The notes beneath the pieces are model-generated. The model made no database searches. It was not told the origin of the DNA and worked only from the letters and a program-made list of their open reading frames with translations. Position numbers and translations under genes: made by a program. Shown here one piece after another: positions 33,721-42,625 of a stretch of DNA of 64,000 nt. Source of the DNA: Herbaspirillum sp. ST 5-3 (GTDB lineage Bacteria > Pseudomonadota > Gammaproteobacteria > Burkholderiales > Burkholderiaceae_D); the NCBI RefSeq assembly GCF_004804275.1, contig NZ_STGI01000009.1, positions 124,001 through 188,000 on the forward strand, read 5' to 3'. Each line of letters begins with the position of its first letter. Position 1 is the stretch's first letter.

Positions 33721-34826
33721 GCTTGTTCCTTCACGATATCGGCGATCAGCGCATCGATCAGCGCCATCTCGGTGCCGGGCGCGACAATCAGGTGGCTGAC
33801 GTCCTGCGTCGCCAGCTGCCAGCGGTTCTTGATGGTCTCGCTGACTTTCGGGAAGACCACGGTCAGCGCATTCGCATTGCGCCAGGCGGGAATGCCCCTG
33901 CGGTTCATTTCGTCCACCGCATACTGCGCAAGTTCCTGGCAACGCGCCAGGCGTTTGCGCAAACCCTGCTCGCCCATCACCTTGACCGCGTACCACAGCA
34001 AGAGCGGCGTGAATGCATTGCGCGAACCGGTGATGGTGGTGTCCATGCTGCCGATGTAGCCGATGCTGCGGCCGATGCGGTCGACATTGCGCTTCCTGGC
34101 GATGACCACGCCGCATGGCATCGGCGCGCCGATGAACTTGTGGCCGCTCAGCGCAATCGAATCCGCGCCATCGGCGAAATCGAAGGCCGGCTTGGGATCG
34201 AGGAATTGCGCGAACGGGCCGCAGAAGGCCGCATCGCTGTGGATGTAATGCTCATGCACGACGAGATCCTTCAGGATGTCCTGTATCCGCCGGATGTCGT
34301 CCCTGGCCTCCTTCATCGTCGTGCCAATGTTGGCAAAGATGATGGCAGGCACGTCACGGTGCAGTCGAATGCTTTCCTTCAGGTCTTCATAATCGATCTC
34401 GCCGTTCTTCTGCGAGCGGATCATGATGTGCCGCAGCCCGAGGAAGTGCACGTTCTTGGCCACACTGTAATGCGTGTCCTCGGAAAAATACACGATCCCG
34501 CTCGGATACAGTTCACGCGCCAGATAGAGGCCGTAGAGATTGCCTTCCGTACCGCCATTGGTGACATAACCCCAGTAATCGTCTTTCGGCGCCTGGAACA
34601 GTGCAGCGAAAAAATCGATCACCTCGCGCTCCATCTCGCGCGTGCAGACGCGATACGTGCTGGCCTGGAACGGGTCGCCGATGTTATTGGAAGGGAATTG
34701 CAGGAACCGGTAGAGCGGCGCGTAATCGAAATCCCGCGCCACCGGGTAACCGAGGGAGTCCCGTGTGGCGTCCCGCATCGACTCGTAGAGCGCGTCGAGG
34801 CGAGCCTGATCGTGTGCTGCAAGCAT
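33717..34826 (-). CDS. hdc: Pyridoxal-phosphate histidine decarboxylase
   Basis: A 369-residue group II decarboxylase that aligns with the Gram-negative histidine decarboxylases (Morganella type) over its length: GYVTNGGTEGNLYGLYLARE, YFSEDTHYSVAKNVHFL, IIFANIGTTMKEARDDIRRI and HSDAAFCGP. The pyridoxal-phosphate lysine is Lys230 in LSGHKFIGAPMPCG. It converts histidine to histamine. ATG 34826 follows GAGG by six bases; ATG 34838 is close by. The downstream ACT gene is translationally coupled. Histamine could serve acid resistance or be a siderophore precursor, but no siderophore genes are in view. Confidence 0.88.
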   Translation of the reverse strand: MLAAHDQARLDALYESMRDATRDSLGYPVARDFDYAPLYRFLQFPSNNIGDPFQASTYRVCTREMEREVIDFFAALFQAPKDDYWGYVTNGGTEGNLYGLYLARELYPSGIVYFSEDTHYSVAKNVHFLGLRHIMIRSQKNGEIDYEDLKESIRLHRDVPAIIFANIGTTMKEARDDIRRIQDILKDLVVHEHYIHSDAAFCGPFAQFLDPKPAFDFADGADSIALSGHKFIGAPMPCGVVIARKRNVDRIGRSIGYIGSMDTTITGSRNAFTPLLLWYAVKVMGEQGLRKRLARCQELAQYAVDEMNRRGIPAWRNANALTVVFPKVSETIKNRWQLATQDVSHLIVAPGTEMALIDALIADIVKEQA

Positions 34827-35325
34827 GAATGACCTCATGTCTTCTGGGTGTGGAATGAGAGGCGCAGCCGAATGGGCCGGGCCTGCCGTGCCTGCACTCC
34901 GCCTGGGTAAGGCGGGAGCAACGCAGCCCGTATGATAATTGCTTATGAAAGCGTTTTGTGGCGCGGCGTCAATTATTTCAGTGACATCGGCGCGCAATTC
35001 CAGTGTATCTATGAACACACAAGTTGCTCTAAGCGCATGATATTTTTTTCAAACCCACCTATAATACGGCGCCCTGCTCTATTCGCTGCGCCGGGAACGT
35101 GAAAGCCCAAGCCTTCCTTCTCGCGCAGCCGCTGCTGACAGTTTTCCGAATTAACCAAGATTTTTATCCCGAAGAATTCACTCATGCGCGCGAGAGACCT
35201 CGCGGCGACGATTCGCCGCTCTCATGCCGAGATTTTGCCTGCCGGCCGTTTGCCGCAGAAATCATGCAACCTCGCGGCCTCCGCCACGTCTAAACGCGCC
35301 TAGTCTTGTAAACATTATTTACGCA
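34827..35325. promoter_or_regulatory. Divergent control region between hdc and rpoD
   Basis: A 499-bp region with no convincing gene. A good -10 hexamer TATAAT (35060-35065) points towards rpoD with no matching -35; the AT-rich tract just before it may help. The 5' leader of rpoD would then be about 250 bp. The hdc promoter should lie around 34840-34990, where AT-rich stretches occur. Confidence 0.45.
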
Positions 35326-37824
35326 ATGACAAAACCGACTAAAACTCTGACATTGACTTCCAAAGCACCGCGCCCGACAACGGCACCGTCTGTTCGCACC
35401 GTGAGCCATCCGGTCGATCCGCTCCAGGAAGCGAACAAGGTGACGGTTGTCACGAAGCCGCGGCGCCTGGCGCCGGGCACCATCGGCGCGGCGGAACACA
35501 ATGCCGGTGCCGTCCCGCCCTCGCCGCCAGCGGCCGAGCCGGCGGCGCCGAAAGAGCCAGTCGTCGTTCGCAAGGTCGTATCGAAGGTTCTCGGCAAACC
35601 GACAGTCAGCAAGCTGCAACAACCCGTTGTCACACCCGTGCCCGCTCCCGCCGCCGCGATCTCTGTCGCGCCGGCCGCTCAGGCAGAGGCCAAACCGGCT
35701 CCGGAAATCAAGGCGACGCACCCGACCGCCGGAGTCGCCGCACCGGCACCGGCTGAAATCGACACCAGCGCCTACGTCTTGCCGGAACAGAAAACGCCGG
35801 GCCGGCGCGGACGCCGGCCGTCGGAATTCGGCCAGGAGAACGATGAGATCGCGGCGCTGAACGCGGTCGAGCGCGCCGAGCTGAATGCCGCTGCACGTTC
35901 ACTCAAGCAAGGCAAGCGGCCCGGCGCATTTGCGGCCGAAGCCTCCCTGAGCGAGGAAGAGCTGGAACAGCGCCGCAAGCAAATGGCCTCGCTGATCCGT
36001 ATCGGCAAGGAGCGCGGCTTCCTGACGCACGCGGAGATCCACGACCACCTGCCCGACGATTCCACCGGCCAGGAGGCCATCGAGGGCCTGATCCTCAGCC
36101 TCGGCGACATGGGTATCGCGGTCTACGAGCAGGCGCCGGATGAGGAAACGCTGCTGCTGTCCGAAAACGTTACCACCGTCACCAACGACGATGACACGGA
36201 AGCCGCCGTCGTGACCGCGCTCACCAGCGTGGATGGCGATTACGGCCGCTCCACCGATCCGGTGCGCATGTACATGCGGGAAATGGCGACCGTTCCCTTG
36301 CTGACGCGTCAGGGCGAAATCGATATCGCGCGGCGCATTGAAGCCGGCTTCAAGGACATGATGCAGGCGATTTCCGCCTGCCCGATTGCAGTGGAAGAGC
36401 TGCTGGTGCAGGTTGAACGCGTCAGGAAAGACGAGATCAAGATCGACGAGGTGGTCGACGGGCTGGTGGACGCGGATGCCGCGGAGGACAGCGTGATCGT
36501 CGCCGCCGACGCGGACGAGGCCGACGAGGAAGGCCTGGACGACGACCTGGCGGATGAAGAAGACGCCGCCGAGGAAGGCAGCGCGGTGCGCATCGCGGAT
36601 GAACAACTCGACCAGTTGCAGAAGAAGGCGCTGGAAAAATTTGCCGTGATTGCCGCGCAGTTCGACAAGATGCGCACCGCCGCCGAAAGCGACGGTCATG
36701 GTTCCGGCGCCTATCGCGTAGCGCAACAGGCGATTTCCGCCGAGCTGCTCGGCGTGCGGGTTGCCGCCAAGCTGGTGGAGAAACTGTGCGATACCGTGCG
36801 CGCCCAGATGGCCGAGGTCCGCACCAACGAACGGCAGATCCTCGACATCGCGGTGAACAAGTGCGGCATGCCGCGCGAGCATTTCATTCGCACATTCCCG
36901 GGCAATGAAACGCGCCTCGACTGGGCCGATGCCGAGTCGCAGAGCGGGCAGGCGTACGGCGCCGCATTGCGCCGCTACATTCCCGCGATACACGAGTTGC
37001 AGCAAAAGCTGATCGACCTGCAGACACGCGTCGGACTGCCGCTGCCAGAGCTGCGCAAGATCAACAAGCAGATGACGACCGGCGAGTCGCGCACGCGCCA
37101 GGCCAAGCGTGAAATGACCGAAGCAAACCTGCGTCTCGTGATCTCGATTGCGAAGAAGTACGTCAATCGCGGCCTGCAGTTCCTCGACCTGATCCAGGAA
37201 GGCAATATCGGTTTGCTGAAGGCGGTTGACAAGTTCGAATACCGTCGCGGCTACAAGTTTTCAACCTACGCGACATGGTGGATCCGCCAGGCGATCACGC
37301 GCGCGATCGCCGACCAGGCGCGCACCATCCGGGTGCCGGTGCACATGATCGAGTCGATCAACAAGATCAACCGCATCAGCCGCCAGATCCTGATGGAAAC
37401 CGGTTCGGAACCCGACCCGGCCACGCTCGCGATGAAAATGGACATGCCGGAAAAGAAAATCCGCGAAATCCTCAAGATCGCGAAGGAACCGGTGTCGATG
37501 GACACGCCGATGGGCGACGATGGCGATTCCCATCTCGGCGATTTCATCGAGGACAGCATGACCCTCGCGCCGGCCGACGCCGCTGCGCTGGCTTCGATGC
37601 GCAACGTGATCAAGGATGTGCTCGACTCGCTGCCGCCGCGCGAGGCCAAGGTGCTGCGCATGCGCTATGGCATCGATACCGGCAATGATCTGACGCTGGA
37701 AGAAGTCGGCAAGCAATTCGACGTGACCCGCGAACGCATCCGTCAGATCGAATCGAAGGCAATGAACAAGCTGCGTCATCCGTCCCGCGCAGACCGCTTG
37801 AAGACCTTCCTGGAAAACAGCTGA
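35326..37824 (+). CDS. rpoD: RNA polymerase primary sigma factor RpoD (sigma-70)
   Basis: An 832-residue primary sigma factor. Region 1.1 lies near 225-290, region 1.2 in [29 protein letters not shown], then a non-conserved insert with an acidic run ([20 protein letters not shown]), region 2 ([30 protein letters not shown] through [12 protein letters not shown]), region 3 and region 4 ([23 protein letters not shown]). About 200 Pro/Ala/Val-rich residues precede region 1.1, so it is much longer than the 613-residue Escherichia coli protein. ATG 35326 starts MTKPTKTL. dnaG, the usual upstream neighbour, is absent. Confidence 0.95.
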   Translation: MTKPTKTLTLTSKAPRPTTAPSVRTVSHPVDPLQEANKVTVVTKPRRLAPGTIGAAEHNAGAVPPSPPAAEPAAPKEPVVVRKVVSKVLGKPTVSKLQQPVVTPVPAPAAAISVAPAAQAEAKPAPEIKATHPTAGVAAPAPAEIDTSAYVLPEQKTPGRRGRRPSEFGQENDEIAALNAVERAELNAAARSLKQGKRPGAFAAEASLSEEELEQRRKQMASLIRIGKERGFLTHAEIHDHLPDDSTGQEAIEGLILSLGDMGIAVYEQAPDEETLLLSENVTTVTNDDDTEAAVVTALTSVDGDYGRSTDPVRMYMREMATVPLLTRQGEIDIARRIEAGFKDMMQAISACPIAVEELLVQVERVRKDEIKIDEVVDGLVDADAAEDSVIVAADADEADEEGLDDDLADEEDAAEEGSAVRIADEQLDQLQKKALEKFAVIAAQFDKMRTAAESDGHGSGAYRVAQQAISAELLGVRVAAKLVEKLCDTVRAQMAEVRTNERQILDIAVNKCGMPREHFIRTFPGNETRLDWADAESQSGQAYGAALRRYIPAIHELQQKLIDLQTRVGLPLPELRKINKQMTTGESRTRQAKREMTEANLRLVISIAKKYVNRGLQFLDLIQEGNIGLLKAVDKFEYRRGYKFSTYATWWIRQAITRAIADQARTIRVPVHMIESINKINRISRQILMETGSEPDPATLAMKMDMPEKKIREILKIAKEPVSMDTPMGDDGDSHLGDFIEDSMTLAPADAAALASMRNVIKDVLDSLPPREAKVLRMRYGIDTGNDLTLEEVGKQFDVTRERIRQIESKAMNKLRHPSRADRLKTFLENS

Positions 37825-37830
37825 TGAGAA

Positions 37831-37856
37831 ATGCTCCCCCGCGCCGGGGGGAGCAT
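37831..37856. terminator. Hairpin after rpoD
   Basis: ATGCTCCCCC pairs with GGGGGGAGCAT around a short GC loop, seven bases after the rpoD stop. There is no T-run, so it may act with Rho or protect the 3' end. Confidence 0.6.
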
Positions 37857-37887
37857 CTTGGGGCGCAATGCGCGAACGCGCGTGCCC

Positions 37888-38373
37888 TTATTTCTGCGCG
37901 ACCGGGGCGGTGCCTGCCGCTGAAGTTGCCGGAGCGGCCTCGGCGGAGGCAACCGGTGCCGCCTGGACGACCGATTCTTCCATGATGACGGTAATCAAGG
38001 TCGGATAGTCATATGCCGCGCCCGATCCCGCATCGACTGCGGCGCCGATCACGCCACCAAAAAGAATATTGCCGAAGGCCATGGGCTTGGTGCTGGACTT
38101 GACGGCAGCCATGCCCGGCTTGAGACCTTCCTTCTCGCACTTCACGTTCAAGTCGTCATAGGCACGATGCACGGTGATGGTGCCCGGCGTGGTGACATAG
38201 AACTTGCCTTTGCCGTTGTCGAGCTGGCAGTTGGCGCCGGCGACCGCTTCCCCTTTGTAGCGGGTTTCCACTGACAACACCTGGTTCTGACCATTGACGA
38301 TGGAAGCGCATCCGCTCAGCATCGACATACCTGCAATCACGATCCCCGTGATGGCCTTCTTTGTTATGAACAT
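37888..38373 (-). CDS. Lipoprotein, hypothetical
   Basis: A 161-residue protein with a lipoprotein signal (lipobox LSGC, Cys about 21) and a strong ribosome site (GGGAGAAAAACAAG before ATG 38373). The mature part has a beta-sandwich look (VLSVETRYKGEAVAGANCQLDNGKGKFYVTTPGTITVHR), then a short hydrophobic hairpin (FGNILFGGVIGAAVDAGSGAAYDYP) and an Ala/Pro-rich tail. This layout is common in outer-membrane lipoproteins with PEGA-like domains. Family name not known. Confidence 0.75.
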   Translation of the reverse strand: MFITKKAITGIVIAGMSMLSGCASIVNGQNQVLSVETRYKGEAVAGANCQLDNGKGKFYVTTPGTITVHRAYDDLNVKCEKEGLKPGMAAVKSSTKPMAFGNILFGGVIGAAVDAGSGAAYDYPTLITVIMEESVVQAAPVASAEAAPATSAAGTAPVAQK

Positions 38374-38556
38374 CTTGTTTTTCTCCCTGTTCGGCGGTGT
38401 GGCGCGCCGAATCACCTCGGAATCCTGTAATTCCAGGGGGCAATTAGACAGGAAAGCGGCCTGCCCCGCATACCATATCCATGGTATTCAGCAAGATCAG
38501 ATTTTTCGATAGCGCAATTGGCGCACGGGAGAACGCGCATGCGCCGGTATCCGTGG

Positions 38557-38811
38557 TCAACGCAGCCAGTACCACTGCATGTATCGATCAAAATACAAGC
38601 CCTGCTGCATCAGATCAGCCCGCGTGCTGGAGCGGATGATGCATTGGCGCCATGATTCACTTCCCTGCGCAAAACCGTGTTCGACGCACGGCGGTCCGTA
38701 CTCCTGCGACATCGCCAGCACCGGATCTTCGCGGTAAGCCGCTCTTTCCTGCGCGGTGCCGCAACCGGTGAGCAACACAACTACGGCACACAAGATGAAT
38801 GATGCACGCAT
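38557..38811 (-). CDS. Small lipoprotein, hypothetical
   Basis: An 84-residue protein starting at ATG 38811 behind AAGGAG, with a lipobox LLTGC (Cys about 17). The mature part contains PPCVEHGFAQGSESWRQCII, with two cysteines, and ends MQWYWLR. The layout resembles small Burkholderiales lipoproteins with a CVExG...WxxC motif. Function unknown. Confidence 0.7.
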   Translation of the reverse strand: MRASFILCAVVVLLTGCGTAQERAAYREDPVLAMSQEYGPPCVEHGFAQGSESWRQCIIRSSTRADLMQQGLYFDRYMQWYWLR

Positions 38812-39465
38812 CGCGATCTCCTTATGTTGTTGGTGTTGATCGGGATGCGTGTCGTCATGATGGGCGCATGGCTGCATCCCACATTCAGGATAGGTGCGTA
38901 CGGGAGAAATGCGAGGTCGATCGACGCGGCCGACTGTTCTTCGTCATCCGCGGCAGGAAGGTGTCGGGGCGCGATTGCGCGGGGTTGCGCGACAGCCCTG
39001 TTTTTCTTTCTTGTAGCACAATTTTCTGCACGTTTGTTGTCCCATGTCTTCATTTGGCTTCCGATGTCAATGCCTTGGCTTCGCAGGACAACCGGTTAGA
39101 CCGAGCATTCGCGTCAACTATGGTGAAATCAATCCCGCCTCTTTTGCACAGCACGGCACACGCAAAGAGAGCACATAAAAAACAAAGAACACAAGTTCAA
39201 CCATATTGGAGACAAACCATGTTGCCCGTTCGACTTCGCATTCCTTTGCCAGCCCCGCCTTTCCCTCCGGCAGAACGCGCGCAAGCGCGCTGAGATTCAG
39301 CAAGAGCCTATCCCGCCGGGGATCGCGCGCATCGCTTTCCCTGACGCCAACCTGTGTCGCGCCTCCTTGCGCGACGTCGCCATGTCGCGACCGTCCCGGT
39401 CCCTGACGGGATAGGACTTTTGTCATATCACGCAACAGCGAATATTCATACAAACCAAGGAGACC
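38812..39465. other. Intergenic region with inverted repeats upstream of the lipase
   Basis: A 654-bp gap between a minus-strand lipoprotein gene and the plus-strand lipase. No frame is convincing. A 9-bp inverted pair CCTATCCCG (39307-39315) and CGGGATAGG (39407-39415) encloses GC-rich hairpins, and an AT-rich tract lies at 39165-39215. Regulatory structures for the lipase are plausible here. Confidence 0.45.
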
Positions 39466-40824
39466 ATGATGGCGTTTGCACGAAAGGCATGGAAGCAGAC
39501 AGCACAATTCCTGGCAAGGGCGACAGTCGCGTTGTCCGCGTTACTCGCGGGCAGTGCGGCGGTTGCGGCCAATAACGATCCGATCGTACTGGTGCACGGA
39601 TTTTTGGGATTCGGCCCCAATGAACTGCAGGGGACCAATTTCAAATACTGGGGCGGCTTCAACGATATCCAGGGCCATATGAGGAGCTACAACGGCACGC
39701 ACGAGGTGTACACCGCCTCGGTCGGGCCGGTCAGTTCCAACTGGGACCGAGCAGTCGAGTTGTACTATCAGATCAAGGGCGGTTGCGCCGACTACGGCGC
39801 CAAGCGCACCGCGCAGTTCGCCGCCTACGGCAAGATCCAGAAGCCGGCGGGAAAATGCTGGGCGGCGGATCCGAACAACAACCCGAACCACTATCCGCTC
39901 GCCTTGTATCCGAGGTGGGATGCAACCCATCCTGTCCATTTCGTAGCACACAGCCAGGGCGGTCAAACGGTACGCACGCTGATCCAGTTGCTGGAGAACG
40001 GGTCGCCCAATGGCGATGAAGGCGGCGGCGCACTGTACACCGGCGGCAAGATCGGCTGGGTCAAGAGCGCAACCACCATCTCCACGCCGCATGACGGCAC
40101 GACGCTGCGCGAGGTGGTGATCGATTACGTGCCCCATGTGGCGGAATGGGCGGGCAAGATCGTCGAGGTAGCCGGCCTGGGCGGCAGCAGCGCACTCTAT
40201 GGCTTCGACCTGGAGCAGTATGGCCTGGCGCAAGGTCCTTCCGAGAGCCTGGGTGATTTTATCGATCGCACCAAAGGTGCGCCCTTCTGGTCGTTGAGCA
40301 ATCACGATGCCGCGCAATGGGATCTCGGTCCGGATGGCGCCAAGCAGCTCAACAGCTGGGTGAAAACTTCGCCGAATGTGTATTACTTCTCGGTGGGCAG
40401 CAAGGCCACCGAACAAGGCAGCTTCTGCTGCAACGGCACCGACCGGCTGATCGCACCGTTCCAGAGCAGCAGCTACCAGTATGCGCGCGACGACATGATC
40501 TTCTTCACCAAGAACACCGCCGGCGAATGGGTCGTGCCCTCGTTGTTCACGCGCGGCATGGGCTCCTACACGCAAACCGATCCGAGCCGCGTGCTGATCG
40601 ACAGCAGCTGGTTCCCCAATGACGGCGTGGTAAATACCATCAGCATGCGCGGCCCGAAAGGACAGAACCTGCGCAACTTCGACGGCACCCCGGTGCGCGG
40701 CGCATGGAATTACCTCGGGTACTACAATCAGTATGATCACTTCGATGTGATCGGCTGGCTGCGTTCGACCAGTGAGGTCTATCCGATCTACCACTATCTG
40801 ACGAGCATCCTGTACGGCCTGTAA
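39466..40824 (+). CDS. lip: Secreted triacylglycerol lipase, family I.5-like
   Basis: A 452-residue alpha/beta hydrolase with a Sec signal peptide (residues 1-35, ending AVA-AN). The nucleophile Ser163 sits in AHSQGG rather than GHSQGG, a change seen in thermostable family I.5 lipases of Geobacillus. It also shares with them the HGFLGFG oxyanion block, the Cys/His-rich insert and the late YDHFDVIGW with the catalytic His. The catalytic Asp is likely in the preceding acidic segment. A strong AAGGAG site precedes ATG 39466. It should hydrolyse long-chain triglycerides outside the cell. Confidence 0.88.
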   Translation: MMAFARKAWKQTAQFLARATVALSALLAGSAAVAANNDPIVLVHGFLGFGPNELQGTNFKYWGGFNDIQGHMRSYNGTHEVYTASVGPVSSNWDRAVELYYQIKGGCADYGAKRTAQFAAYGKIQKPAGKCWAADPNNNPNHYPLALYPRWDATHPVHFVAHSQGGQTVRTLIQLLENGSPNGDEGGGALYTGGKIGWVKSATTISTPHDGTTLREVVIDYVPHVAEWAGKIVEVAGLGGSSALYGFDLEQYGLAQGPSESLGDFIDRTKGAPFWSLSNHDAAQWDLGPDGAKQLNSWVKTSPNVYYFSVGSKATEQGSFCCNGTDRLIAPFQSSSYQYARDDMIFFTKNTAGEWVVPSLFTRGMGSYTQTDPSRVLIDSSWFPNDGVVNTISMRGPKGQNLRNFDGTPVRGAWNYLGYYNQYDHFDVIGWLRSTSEVYPIYHYLTSILYGL

Positions 40825-40906
40825 TACCGCAAGTTCGAAACGATGCGGGGTCGCTGCGGCGGCTCCGCATCGCCTCAACCGCAACCTGCAACAGCTTCGG
40901 GAAGAG

Positions 40907-41503
40907 ATGATGATGGGAATGCGAAGACCTCTTGTGTGGATGGCAGCCGCCGCCATCCTTCTTGCCGGTGCGTCATGGATGATGCGTGACCGGCCGGAGA
41001 CGCCGAAGGCCGCTGTCGAGCCCGACCTTTTCCCCTTTCTGAAAGCCACCAACGGCATGGTCCCCGACAGCCCCGATGAAAACCGCGGCACGACCGCGCA
41101 CGAGACGATGCGCCACGATTCCCCGCGCGACAACCTGCCCGGCCAGGCACAGGCGCAGCCGTCAAGCTTGCGCCAGCTGGCCGACGCGCAGCAGGCTGCG
41201 CGGGAATTGCGTGCGAAGGGGGCCAGCGATGACGAGATTTACCGGATGCGCGCCGAAGCCCTGTCAGCGGAAACGGCTGCCCGCCTCGCCGACATGGAAC
41301 GTGCGGAGTCGATGTGGCAGGCGCGCGTCGATGCCTATCTTGCGGAGAGAAACGCCTTGTTTGGCGGGGACGCGCAGCAAGCGGCATTGCAGCAACTGCG
41401 CGATGCGCGCTTCAGTGCCGAAGAACAGAAACTGCTCGCGGCCTATGAACCGTCGCGGCTGCCGCAACTCATGCCGCCCGATCTGCCGGAAGCGAATCAG
41501 TAG
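40907..41503 (+). CDS. Short lipase-chaperone (Lif)-like protein
   Basis: A 198-residue protein with an N-terminal membrane anchor (about 5-24), a linker rich in Pro/Asp/Thr and a helical C-terminal half: ADAQQAARELRAKGASDDEIYRMRAEALSAETAARLADMERAESMWQARVDAYLAERNALF and LRDARFSAEEQKLLAAYE. The latter resembles the helical part of lipase-specific foldases. The usual Lif is about 340 residues and carries an RxxFDY motif that is absent here. It follows the lipase by 83 bp on the same strand. Could be a reduced foldase or an unrelated helical protein. Confidence 0.6.
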   Translation: MMMGMRRPLVWMAAAAILLAGASWMMRDRPETPKAAVEPDLFPFLKATNGMVPDSPDENRGTTAHETMRHDSPRDNLPGQAQAQPSSLRQLADAQQAARELRAKGASDDEIYRMRAEALSAETAARLADMERAESMWQARVDAYLAERNALFGGDAQQAALQQLRDARFSAEEQKLLAAYEPSRLPQLMPPDLPEANQ

Positions 41504-42120
41504 TCGTAACCGAATGCCATGCCGCCGCCCCAGTTCAGGCTGCCGTCGGCACGCGCACCCGACACATAGGTTTGCGTCTTCCACGACCTGTCCAGTTTTT
41601 GCTTGAAGCAGGCTGTAAAGCTGCTCCGCCTTGGTATGGCGGCGAAGGGTTTGTCCTGGCAATCAAATGCGATGCCTTCGCCATCCACCGGAGCCATCTT
41701 GAGTGGCGAACCGGGATCGGAGGCGGCACGATCACGTGTGCGCAAGATTGGATCGAGCGTGGTCGCTGTGCCGAAACTGCCACCCGAAACGCTCCTGCCA
41801 TCCCCCAGTCCGAAATGACGCTTGTCGCTCACGGCGCCGCCCAGCTTGAGAACGGGGTCGCGAAACAGGTTATAGGTCAGAATCCTTCGCTGCCGTTCCT
41901 TCTTGCTGCGCCTGTCTTTGTCACTCTTTGCAAGCGCATGCTTCCTGGCGGCCGGGACAGGCTTGGGCGGATGCTGTGGTTTGGCGGAGAGTCTGGACGG
42001 AGTCATTACCGGATGCGAGGTCGGCGCGATCGTCAGATCGGAGGCAAAAAGCAAGGCGCCCGGCCACGCGCCGAGAACGCATACCGCGATGAAAGCAGGA
42101 ATAGGTCGTTTGCATAACAT
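41497..42120 (-). CDS. Hypothetical secreted protein
   Basis: A 207-residue protein with an N-terminal signal peptide (ending near LFA-SD). A basic linker (KSDKDRRSKKERQRR) follows, then a beta-type C-terminal half that ends in an aromatic residue: GSLNWGGGMAFGYDY. It overlaps the Lif-like gene by seven bases tail to tail. Four cysteines are absent from the first half and two appear later (DCQDK and ACFKQK). Family unknown. Confidence 0.6.
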   Translation of the reverse strand: MLCKRPIPAFIAVCVLGAWPGALLFASDLTIAPTSHPVMTPSRLSAKPQHPPKPVPAARKHALAKSDKDRRSKKERQRRILTYNLFRDPVLKLGGAVSDKRHFGLGDGRSVSGGSFGTATTLDPILRTRDRAASDPGSPLKMAPVDGEGIAFDCQDKPFAAIPRRSSFTACFKQKLDRSWKTQTYVSGARADGSLNWGGGMAFGYDY

Positions 42121-42625
42121 GGCCGCTCACCACATGGACGCTTGCGATCGAAAATATGCACGAAAAGTTGCAATTAGTCACCAAATTAACGTAGTTCCAT
42201 CAACATTGCTGTAAAGAAACGTAACCGGATTTGGCCGCGCCGTGGATTTCTCCCTCCCTACGATGGTACTAAGTACCTGCTCATGAAAAACTGTGAGTGT
42301 CTGTGGCCCAAGTCGGCGCGCTACTGCGTTGCCCGCCCCTGGCAGTGCTCGCACTGCGTCGGGTCAGGCGCCTTGCATCGCATCCGACATGGACCACATC
42401 CATCTCACAGTTTTTCATGAGCAGGCACTTAGTTCTGCTATTGCGACCAGGAGCATGGCCGGCACTCGTAAAATATTGATCAAGTAGCCCGGTGCCCCCC
42501 CTCTGAGGTGCTCGTCCCAACGGCTGCACGTTGATCAGTGTTACCAAAATACGACATTCATCGCAATAAGCCTTAATAACCATATTTACAATGAGGGAAA
42601 TTTCAGATAATGGCATTTAAATAGA
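42121..42625. other. Intergenic region carrying a short inverted-repeat element
   Basis: A 505-bp region between a minus-strand secreted protein and the CHASE gene. Its centre holds the 166-bp element with 30-bp inverted ends (see 42268-42433). The remainder is non-coding; AT-rich sequence before 42626 may hold the CHASE gene promoter. Confidence 0.6.
42268..42433. mobile_element. MITE-like element with 30-bp terminal inverted repeats
   Basis: The left arm (42268-42297) and right arm (42404-42433) are reverse complements over 30 bases with one mismatch. Each starts ACTAAGT and has an inner CATGAAAAACTGTGAG. They enclose 106 bp of GC-rich sequence with no ORF. No target duplication is visible and no transposase is nearby. 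It could be a small non-autonomous element, a repetitive hairpin (REP/BIME-like) or a large transcript hairpin. Confidence 0.5.

Noticed and set aside
33133-34059. Plus-strand ORF of 308 codons over the ACT and hdc genes
   Set aside because: Shadow of two strongly supported minus-strand genes, with no ribosome site.
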